In this document: in pieces, positions 57,448 to 64,000 of the stretch | Layout of the letters: each line of letters opens with the position of its first letter | How positions within the stretch are numbered: position 1 is the stretch's first letter | Assembly (NCBI GenBank): GCA_023664605.1 | Contig: JAMPFF010000014.1 | Coordinates: forward strand, 1-64,000 | From: Clostridium sp. | Lineage (GTDB): Bacteria > Bacillota > Clostridia > Lachnospirales > Lachnospiraceae | DNA length: 64,000 nt | Direction of reading: 5' to 3' | Translations under genes and position numbers: made by a program | The notes under the pieces: model-generated | What the model was told of the DNA's origin: nothing | Databases searched by the model: none | The model's input: only the letters and a program-made list of their open reading frames with translations

Positions 57448-57611
57448 ATACCTCCTGTATCTGTAAGACAGATTTTTCATTAAAATACTTACTTTATTAT
57501 ATCGAAACAGGGCGGATTGGTTCCAAAAGCAATTTTTTACTTTCGCAAAGCGGGCGGATGTGATATAAAAAAATAGGCTGATATAAACGAAAGAGGAAAA
57601 GAGGTTTTATC

Positions 57612-58493
57612 GTGGTGTGGATATGGCTGACGCTCCTTTACGGTATTTTAAAAGGAGTGCGTGAAATTGTAAAAAAGAAGGCTTTGGAAAAAAATTCGAC
57701 GATAGAGGTATTATTTTTCTATACTCTGCTGGCCTTTTTGTTTGTTTTGCCCGATGTGGGGAATGCTGCAGGGCTGGAACCGAAGTATTATTTTTATATT
57801 GCGCTTAAGTCCTTTGTCATTTTTCTGGCATGGATATTCAGTTTTAAGGCAATTAAGGGAATGCCCATCAGTTTATATGGCGTGCTGGATTTATCTCGGG
57901 TATTGTTTGCAACGATGCTGGGCGTTATCGTATTGCAGGAAACGCTTGGCGTATGGCAGACATTGGGGCTTATTCTGGTGTCGGCCGGGCTTTTATTATT
58001 AAAATATCATCCGGGGATGTTTTCCCGAAAGGCGCTTTTGGAGAATCAGAAAAAAAGCGGCGAACAGGTGGAAGTAAAGATAGTGGCAATGGCGTTTGTT
58101 TCCTGCCTGCTGAATGCCGTTTCGGGGCTTTTAGACAAGATTTTGATGAAAGACATAAGCAGTTCGCAACTGCAATTCTGGTATCTGCTTTTTCTGGCGG
58201 TTATGTATCTTCTTTTCATTCTATTCACGCATACGCCGGTACAGATAAAAAGTCTGTTTAAAAATTACTGGATATGGATATTAAGCTTTTTGATTGTGGT
58301 TGCGGACAGGGCGTTATTTCTGGCAAACGGCATGGAGGGAAGTAAGATTACGGTTATGACGCTGTTAAAACAGGCCGGATGTATTGTGACCATTCTGGCG
58401 GGGCGCTTCCTTTTTCATGAAAAAAATACGGGGCATAAGCTGGTATGCGCCATGATTATTATAATAGGAATCGTTATCGGCGTAATATCATAA
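57612..58493 (+). CDS. EamA-family (DMT superfamily) transporter
   Basis: A 293-residue membrane protein with about ten helices in two EamA repeats. Characteristic segments: YYFYIALKSFVIFLAWIFSFKAIKGMPISLYGVLDLSRVLFATMLGVIVLQE (as FKAIKGMPISLYGVLD, LGVIVLQETL) and, in the second half, SKITVMTLLKQAGCIVTILAGRFLFHEK (as FLFHEKNTG). Substrate unknown; members export amino acids or metabolites. Start GTG 57612. Confidence 0.88.
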   Translation: MVWIWLTLLYGILKGVREIVKKKALEKNSTIEVLFFYTLLAFLFVLPDVGNAAGLEPKYYFYIALKSFVIFLAWIFSFKAIKGMPISLYGVLDLSRVLFATMLGVIVLQETLGVWQTLGLILVSAGLLLLKYHPGMFSRKALLENQKKSGEQVEVKIVAMAFVSCLLNAVSGLLDKILMKDISSSQLQFWYLLFLAVMYLLFILFTHTPVQIKSLFKNYWIWILSFLIVVADRALFLANGMEGSKITVMTLLKQAGCIVTILAGRFLFHEKNTGHKLVCAMIIIIGIVIGVIS

Positions 58494-58500
58494 AAGTATC

Positions 58501-58530
58501 TTGTGTAGAGGATTTAGTTTATGGTATACT
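58501..58530 (+). promoter_or_regulatory. Promoter of the chemoreceptor gene
   Basis: TTGTGT (58501-58506), 18-base spacer, TATACT (58525-58530): sigma-A-like rather than the motility sigma-28 type. Confidence 0.6.
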
Positions 58531-58575
58531 AAACAAAGCAAATTTTACAAACAGACAAAATGTGAGGGATGAGAG

Positions 58576-60042
58576 ATGGAACGAGAAAAGAAAGAAATAA
58601 ACAAAGTGGCAATAGCCTGCCACACAGTTATTGTGATTGTACTATTGGCTTCCTATGCATTAGAGGTCGTAAAAGGGGCAAGGACAATCGGGTATTATGC
58701 TGTATTTGCGGTATTAGCAGTTGCGCCGGTTGCTATTGAGTGGGCTTTTTATTTAAAGAATCCTGCGGATGCAAAAATACAGCATGTATTGGGAGTCGGC
58801 TATGGAATTTTCTATATTTTCGTTATTTTTACAACAACAAACGTAACGGCGTTTACGTTTGCGATACCGTTGTATATAGTCATTACGTTGTATTCTGATT
58901 TAAGGTATTGCATTTTGGTTTCAGGCAGCTGCTTTTTAGTCAATTTAATTTTTGTCATTTATCAGGCTGTTACGGCAGGGATTGCAGCGGAGGATATGGC
59001 GACTTATGAGATTCGTGTCGCACTGATGTTACTGGTGTCCATATTTTTATGTATGGCGACGAAAGTTATGGTGCAGATTAACGGCATGAAGATGGCGGAA
59101 CTGGAAAAGGAAAAAGAAAATGTATCCAATCTGTTAAATAATGTCATGGGAATTTCCGGCAGTATGTCGGAGGGCATTATCAATATGAGAGACCATATGC
59201 AGAACCTTGGGCAGTCCGTTTCGGAAACAAGAAACGCCATGCAGGAGGTATCCGGCGGTACGAATGATACGGCGGATGCGATACAGAAACAGTTAGGGCA
59301 GACGGAAGAGATTCAAAGACATATCGAGCAGGTAGGTACGGTATCTAAGAGCATTGCCGAGAGCATGGAGCAGACAAAGAGTAATATTTCAGACGGCAAG
59401 AGAAGTCTGGATACGCTTTTGGCACAGGTTGATTCTTCGGAAAATGCAGGTAAAGAAGTAGTTACCGATATCAGCGCATTAGAAGAGTATATGCAGAATA
59501 TGCAGTCCATCATTGAACTGATTACGAATGTAGCGAGCCAGACCAGCCTGCTTGCGTTAAATGCCAGCATCGAGGCGGCGCGCGCTGGAGAGGCGGGCAA
59601 GGGCTTTGCGGTAGTGGCGACGGAGATATCCAATCTGGCGAACCAGACGCAGGCGGCGACTGTTAATATAACAGATGTTATTCATAATGTCTCCGAAAAA
59701 CTTACGATTGCGGTTCATGCGGTGGAGCAGCTTATGAATAACAATGCCAAACAGAACGAGTCGGCGGTGACGGTAGCGGGCAGCTTTGAAAAGATTGCCA
59801 CAAGTACGCAGAGTGCGGATGAGCAGGGCAGGATGTTAGAGGAGGTCATTGCCAATCTGGAAGCGGCAAACGCGGGCATCATAGAGGGCATACAGACAAT
59901 TTCGGCTGTTATGGAAGAGGTATCCGCGCACTCTAACGAAACATATAATATCAGCGATAAGAATATGGAGATTGTAACGCAGGTAACGGATTTAGTGGAG
60001 AATTTAAGTGAGCAGGCGCAGAACTTAAACCATTATAATTAA
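58576..60042 (+). CDS. Methyl-accepting chemotaxis protein with multi-helix membrane sensor
   Basis: A 488-residue receptor. The first 165 residues hold about six membrane helices with no external ligand domain, and there is no evident HAMP. A helical signalling domain follows (about 180-485) with the hairpin tip IELITNVASQTSLLALNASIEAARAGEAGKGFAVVATEISNLA (as NVASQTSLLALNASIEAARAGE), the CheA/CheW contact region. No flagellar or che genes are nearby, so it signals to a remote system or a non-motility pathway. Followed closely by pspA. Confidence 0.92.
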   Translation: MEREKKEINKVAIACHTVIVIVLLASYALEVVKGARTIGYYAVFAVLAVAPVAIEWAFYLKNPADAKIQHVLGVGYGIFYIFVIFTTTNVTAFTFAIPLYIVITLYSDLRYCILVSGSCFLVNLIFVIYQAVTAGIAAEDMATYEIRVALMLLVSIFLCMATKVMVQINGMKMAELEKEKENVSNLLNNVMGISGSMSEGIINMRDHMQNLGQSVSETRNAMQEVSGGTNDTADAIQKQLGQTEEIQRHIEQVGTVSKSIAESMEQTKSNISDGKRSLDTLLAQVDSSENAGKEVVTDISALEEYMQNMQSIIELITNVASQTSLLALNASIEAARAGEAGKGFAVVATEISNLANQTQAATVNITDVIHNVSEKLTIAVHAVEQLMNNNAKQNESAVTVAGSFEKIATSTQSADEQGRMLEEVIANLEAANAGIIEGIQTISAVMEEVSAHSNETYNISDKNMEIVTQVTDLVENLSEQAQNLNHYN

Positions 60043-60074
60043 ATTTTATGATTTTATCTTAAGGAGGAAATGGA

Positions 60075-60758
60075 ATGGGAGTAATTACCAGATTTAAGGA
60101 CATTATGGCAGCTAATTTTAACGCGTTATTAGACCGCTGTGAGGACCCGGAGAAAATGCTTGACCAGTATTTAAGAAACTTGGAGCAGGACTTTGCGAAA
60201 GTAAAGGCAGAGACGGCGGCTATTATGGCGGAAGAAAAGAGCGCGAAAAGAAAGCTGGATGAATGCGAATCTGAGATAGCCAAAATGGCGGAGTATGCTA
60301 AAAAGGCGGTTGCGGCCGGAAATGATAACGAGGCGCGCCAGTTTTTATCCAAAAAGGCAGAATTGACACAAAAACAGGAAGTTTTGGCAAAAGATTACGA
60401 AATGGCTTGCGATAACAGCGCGAAGATGCGTCAGATGCACGACAAGCTGGAGTCCGATATTTCTTCCTTGAAGAGCAGAAGAGAAATGTTGAAAGCTAAA
60501 GTGAAAGTGGCCGAGACACAGAAAAAGATGAGCCAGATGGGTTCCAGCTTGGAAAGCGCAGGCAGCAATATGGCGGCTTTTGACAGAATGGAAGAGAAAG
60601 TCAACAAAATGTTAGACGAGGCGGATGCGATGAACGAGTTAAACAAGGAGCCGGAATCTAACGATATTGACGCGCTGACCAGAAAATATGACGCGAACAG
60701 CGCATCTTCCAGTGTAGATGACGAGCTTGCAGCATTAAAGGCGGAAATGGGAATGTAG
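60075..60758 (+). CDS. PspA/IM30 family membrane-stress protein
   Basis: A 227-residue coiled-coil protein of the PspA/Vipp1 (ESCRT-III-like) family that binds and protects stressed membranes. The amphipathic start GVITRFKDIMAANFNALLDRCEDPEKMLDQYLRNLEQDFAKVKAETA (as RFKDIMAANFNALLDRCEDPEKMLDQ) is typical, followed by long heptads and a C-terminal ASSSVDDELAALKAEMG signature. AAGGAGG gives a strong ribosome site. The SPFH gene follows after 13 bases, likely one operon. Confidence 0.94.
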   Translation: MGVITRFKDIMAANFNALLDRCEDPEKMLDQYLRNLEQDFAKVKAETAAIMAEEKSAKRKLDECESEIAKMAEYAKKAVAAGNDNEARQFLSKKAELTQKQEVLAKDYEMACDNSAKMRQMHDKLESDISSLKSRREMLKAKVKVAETQKKMSQMGSSLESAGSNMAAFDRMEEKVNKMLDEADAMNELNKEPESNDIDALTRKYDANSASSSVDDELAALKAEMGM

Positions 60759-60771
60759 AGAGGATAGATAA

Positions 60772-61746
60772 ATGGGCTTATTTTCAAATCAGTTATCTAA
60801 TGTAGTGGAATGGAATGAAACGAGAGAGGGCGTTTTATTCTATAAATGGCCGAGTCAGGAGATTAAGAAAGGCTCTAAACTGATTATCCGTCCGGGACAG
60901 GACGCTATTTTCATGTATAACGGCGTTGTGGAGGGTATTTTCGAGGACGAGGGAAGTTTTGATATCGAATCGGATATTATTCCTTTTCTGACAACGTTAA
61001 AAAGCTTTAAATTTGGATTTAACACACCGATGCGGGCGGAAGTTCTGTTTATTAATACGAAGGAACTGCTTGTCAAATGGGGAACGAAGAATGCTATCAA
61101 TCTGCAGACGCCGGGGCTGCCGGGCGGTATGCCTGTCCGTGCGTTTGGTACGTTTAACTGTAAGATTGTGGAACACGCGGTCGTTATTGATAAGCTTGCC
61201 GGTATCAGGAATACTTATACGGTGGAGGACGTCAAGGAGCGGATTATAGCGAGTCTCGACCAGCTTTTGATGAGCTGGATAGCCAAAGAGGGCAGGGATA
61301 TGTTTAATCTGCAGGCGGACGCAAGAAACATAGCCAAGGGAATCGAGTCCGATTTGGATATGGATATGCGCAAATTGGGAATCGGCATTACCGATTTTAC
61401 CATTGAAAGTTTCTCCTATCCGGAAGAAGTCAAGAAGATGCAGGAAAAGGCAGCCGCGCAGTCCATGGTAGGCGATATGGGCAAATATACGCAGATGGCG
61501 GCGGCAGACAGCATGGGCAAGGGAGGAGGCCATGGCGGCAGCGGTATTGCTTCCGATATGGTGAACGTGCAGATGGGCATGGCTCTTGGACAGCAGATGG
61601 TGAACCAGATGAACCAGAATGCTGCCGGGGCAGGCATGAATGCGGCAAACACAGCCGGGGCGGCGGTTCCCAAGTTTTGCCCTAACTGCGGTACGCCGAC
61701 AAACGGCATGAAGTTTTGCGGAAACTGCGGGAATAAGTTAGCGTAA
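60772..61746 (+). CDS. SPFH/virion-core-like protein with C-terminal zinc ribbon (YdjI-like)
   Basis: A 324-residue protein. Residues 1-215 form an SPFH-like (band 7) domain of the bacterial YdjI type: VVEWNETREGVLFYKWPSQEIKKGSKLIIRPGQDAIFMYNG (as WPSQEIKKGSKLIIRPGQ) and LLVKWGTKNAINLQTPGLPGG. A Met/Gln/Gly-rich stretch follows (about 240-300) and a four-cysteine zinc ribbon ends the chain (CPNCGTPTNGMKFCGNCG). YdjI helps localise PspA-type proteins to damaged membrane in Bacillus relatives; the adjacency to pspA supports the same role here. A terminator lies after the stop. Confidence 0.9.
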   Translation: MGLFSNQLSNVVEWNETREGVLFYKWPSQEIKKGSKLIIRPGQDAIFMYNGVVEGIFEDEGSFDIESDIIPFLTTLKSFKFGFNTPMRAEVLFINTKELLVKWGTKNAINLQTPGLPGGMPVRAFGTFNCKIVEHAVVIDKLAGIRNTYTVEDVKERIIASLDQLLMSWIAKEGRDMFNLQADARNIAKGIESDLDMDMRKLGIGITDFTIESFSYPEEVKKMQEKAAAQSMVGDMGKYTQMAAADSMGKGGGHGGSGIASDMVNVQMGMALGQQMVNQMNQNAAGAGMNAANTAGAAVPKFCPNCGTPTNGMKFCGNCGNKLA

Positions 61747-61750
61747 TCCG

Positions 61751-61787
61751 ATAAGCCTGCCGTGAAGCAGGCTTATTGTTTTTTTTG
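61751..61787 (+). terminator. Rho-independent terminator after the PspA-SPFH pair
   Basis: ATAAGCCTGC and GCAGGCTTAT (10-bp perfect stem), 6-base loop, then TG and eight or more T residues, 38 bases before the pcrA start. Confidence 0.9.
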
Positions 61788-61824
61788 CAAAAAAGGATGC
61801 CGCATATGGGAGAAAGGCAGCGGA

Positions 61825-64000
61825 ATGAGTATTTACGATACACTGAATGAACAACAGAAGAAAGCGGTTTTTACGACTTCCGGGCCGGTTTTGGTGCTGG
61901 CGGGAGCAGGCAGCGGCAAGACTCGCGCCTTGACGCACCGGATAGCCTATCTGATGGGGGAAGAGGGCGTAGAACCCTATCATATCATGGCGATTACCTT
62001 TACAAATAAGGCGGCGGGCGAGATGCGGGAGCGTGTCAATAACCTTATCGGCTTTGGTTCCGAGCAGGTATGGGTCTCTACGTTTCATTCAACCTGTGTA
62101 CGGATTCTGCGCCGGTATATCGACAGACTCGGATTTGATAATAATTTCACAATCTATGATACCGACGACCAGAAAGGCATTATAAAAGAAGTCTGTAAAA
62201 AGCTCTCGATAGATACCAAGCTGTTAAAGGAGCGGACAATTCTTAGCGCGATTTCATCCGCCAAGGACGAACTGATTTCCCCTGTGGAATATGAAATGCA
62301 GAATATGGGGGATTTTAACGGCAGCAGGATTGCCAAGGCTTATAAGGAGTATCAGGAAACGCTTAGGAAAAACAATGCGCTCGATTTTGATGATTTGATT
62401 GTAAAGACCGTGGAGCTTTTTAAAAGCGACGCACAGGTATTAGATTCCTATCAGGAACGGTTCCGCTATATTATGGTGGACGAGTATCAGGATACGAATA
62501 CGGCGCAGTTTGAGTTAATCAGGCTGCTGGCGGCAAAATACCGGAATCTGTGTGTGGTGGGTGATGACGATCAGTCCATTTATAAATTCCGCGGCGCAAA
62601 TATCCGTAATATTCTGGATTTTGAGAAAGTATATCCGGAGGCGTGCGTGGTGAAACTGGATCAAAATTACCGTTCTACCCAGACAGTGCTGGATGCGGCA
62701 AATGCCGTGATTCAGAATAATACCGGACGCAAGGAGAAAGCGTTATGGACACAGAAAGCAGACGGTTCTTTGATTCATTTCCATCAATTTGATACGGCTT
62801 ATGACGAGGCGGACTATATCGCGGAGGATGTGCGGATAAAGAAGCGGGAGGCGAGGGCCGATTACAAAGACTGCGCCGTTTTATACCGTACCAACGCACA
62901 GGCGCGTATGTTAGAGGAACGTTTTATCATGAAAGGGATTCCCTATCAGGTGGTCGGCGGCGTAAACTTTTATGCCAGAAAGGAAATTAAGGATATTCTG
63001 GCGTATTTAAAGACGATTGACAACGGCAGGGATGACGTGGCGGTCAAAAGAATCATTAACGTACCCAAGAGAGGGATCGGTGCGACAACGATTCTGCGGG
63101 TTCAGGAATATGCAGACGGGCGCGGCATCAGCTTTTATGACGCATTGCGAGAGGCTGACCAGATTATGACAATCGGAAAAAGCGCATCCAAGTTAAAGCC
63201 GTTTGTGACAATGATACAGGCGTTTAGAAGCAAACTGGAGTTTTATAACTTAGAGGACTTAGTAAAGGATATTCTGGAAACGACAGGGTATGTGCGCGAG
63301 CTGGAGGCTTCTGACGCGGATGACGCGCAGGAGCGGATTGAGAATATCGACGAACTTATCAGTAAAGTGGTTTCTTATGATGAAACGCATAAGGAGGCCA
63401 ATTTAAGCGAATTTCTGGAAGAAGTTGCGCTCGTTGCGGATATCGACCAGGTGGATGACGATAATAATAAGGTGTTGTTAATGACTTTACATAGTGCAAA
63501 GGGCCTGGAATTTTCCCATGTATATCTGGCAGGGTTAGAGGACGGTATTTTTCCAAGTTATATGACAATCGTGTCAGATGACCCGTTGGAGGTGGAAGAG
63601 GAGAGGCGTCTTGCTTATGTGGGCATTACCAGAGCCAAGGACGATTTGACGATTACCTGTGCCAGACAGCGTATGATCCGCGGAGAAACGCAGTATAATC
63701 CGGTCAGCCGTTTTGTGAAAGAGATTCCGCCGCTTTTGTTGGACCATAAGTTACCGAAGCCGAAGTTTGATATCTATAGTGAGAGTACATACCACGATAA
63801 CAGCACGGATGTGGGAACTTCGTACAGACGTAACGGATTAACTTTCCATGACAGTTCCGGCGAGACGGAATTTAGTTACAGCCGTAGTGAGACTTCCTAT
63901 CAGAGACGTTTCGGGAAGGATGCCGATACGATTTTTGATAAGCCCAAAGCGGCGGCAAAACCGAAAGCGGTTGCAAAACCGAAGCGTACTGCTTATGAAG
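61825..64000 (+). CDS. pcrA: UvrD/PcrA DNA helicase, cut by window end
   Basis: Superfamily 1A 3'-5' helicase for repair and replication restart. The open frame from ATG 61825 (AGAAAGGCAG upstream) runs off the window. Visible motifs: I AGAGSGKT (26-33), Ia ITFTNKAAGEMRERV, II VDEYQDTN, III VVGDDDQSIYKFRGA, IV DQNYRST, V TLHSAKGLEFSHVYLAG and VI EEERRLAYVGITRAKDDL. After residue 670 a low-complexity Lys/Pro/Ala tail begins (KPKAAAKPKAVAKPK). About 725 residues are visible; the rest is missing. Confidence 0.95.
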   Translation, partial: MSIYDTLNEQQKKAVFTTSGPVLVLAGAGSGKTRALTHRIAYLMGEEGVEPYHIMAITFTNKAAGEMRERVNNLIGFGSEQVWVSTFHSTCVRILRRYIDRLGFDNNFTIYDTDDQKGIIKEVCKKLSIDTKLLKERTILSAISSAKDELISPVEYEMQNMGDFNGSRIAKAYKEYQETLRKNNALDFDDLIVKTVELFKSDAQVLDSYQERFRYIMVDEYQDTNTAQFELIRLLAAKYRNLCVVGDDDQSIYKFRGANIRNILDFEKVYPEACVVKLDQNYRSTQTVLDAANAVIQNNTGRKEKALWTQKADGSLIHFHQFDTAYDEADYIAEDVRIKKREARADYKDCAVLYRTNAQARMLEERFIMKGIPYQVVGGVNFYARKEIKDILAYLKTIDNGRDDVAVKRIINVPKRGIGATTILRVQEYADGRGISFYDALREADQIMTIGKSASKLKPFVTMIQAFRSKLEFYNLEDLVKDILETTGYVRELEASDADDAQERIENIDELISKVVSYDETHKEANLSEFLEEVALVADIDQVDDDNNKVLLMTLHSAKGLEFSHVYLAGLEDGIFPSYMTIVSDDPLEVEEERRLAYVGITRAKDDLTITCARQRMIRGETQYNPVSRFVKEIPPLLLDHKLPKPKFDIYSESTYHDNSTDVGTSYRRNGLTFHDSSGETEFSYSRSETSYQRRFGKDADTIFDKPKAAAKPKAVAKPKRTAYE

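Overview
This window looks like a chromosomal segment from a gut-type clostridium, most likely Lachnospiraceae (Clostridium cluster XIVa). The grounds are moderate GC with AT-rich gaps, strong AGGAG-type ribosome sites, Firmicutes sigma-A promoters, a lysine riboswitch, LexA boxes of the Firmicutes kind, and many families typical of that group (YerC/YecD, YqeY, class III FBPase, DUF1836, DUF1653, a ComEC-HolA locus). Both ends are cut: argB at the left edge and pcrA at the right edge are partial.

Layout. 1-3.7 kb: argB-argD, then a solute-binding protein and a YdcZ-type membrane protein. 3.8-12 kb: a competence locus in which comEA and comEC are separated by a two-component system and a double-GerMN lipoprotein, followed by an oppositely oriented PH-like membrane protein and holA. 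12-17.8 kb: small proteins including YqeY and a membrane protein behind two LexA-like boxes, then a 5'-nucleotidase, mutY and a glycosyltransferase. 17.8-19.7 kb (minus): a PAP2 phosphatase and a DAG-kinase-like lipid kinase. 20.1-25.2 kb: a tight operon glyA-hom-(PGM-like putative homoserine kinase)-aspartate kinase, meaning serine/glycine plus threonine synthesis. 25.2-28.3 kb: a LUD protein, a candidate structured transcript, an acidic-tailed GH3 enzyme and tRNA-Gly(GCC).

28.3-35 kb is an AT-rich accessory stretch beside the tRNA. It holds three small toxin-antitoxin-like modules (PIN, DUF4258/YgiT, RelE), an AraC/cupin pair, a YD-repeat lipoprotein broken at a G7 tract, gene remnants including a decayed dGTPase tail, two duplicated promoter cassettes and three related terminator hairpins.

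35-64 kb is mostly housekeeping: a transglutaminase-like protein, a double flavodoxin-fold protein, a HAD enzyme, PBP1A, YigZ, MgtE, TypA, a DUF4143 ATPase, a tandem-OB SSB, a corrinoid adenosyltransferase, lysine-riboswitch-controlled dapA with dapB and class III fbp, a eukaryote-type HisA, a cold-shock protein, YerC, an orphan substrate-binding lipoprotein, an EamA transporter, a chemoreceptor, and a PspA/SPFH membrane-stress pair before pcrA.

No complete phage, IS element, CRISPR array or rRNA was seen. The less expected signals are the LexA-flanked small membrane protein, the G7 frameshift at a lipoprotein signal junction, duplicated promoters in front of unrelated toxin-antitoxin modules, several palindromic intergenic elements, the putative PGM-type homoserine kinase and the eukaryote-type HisA.
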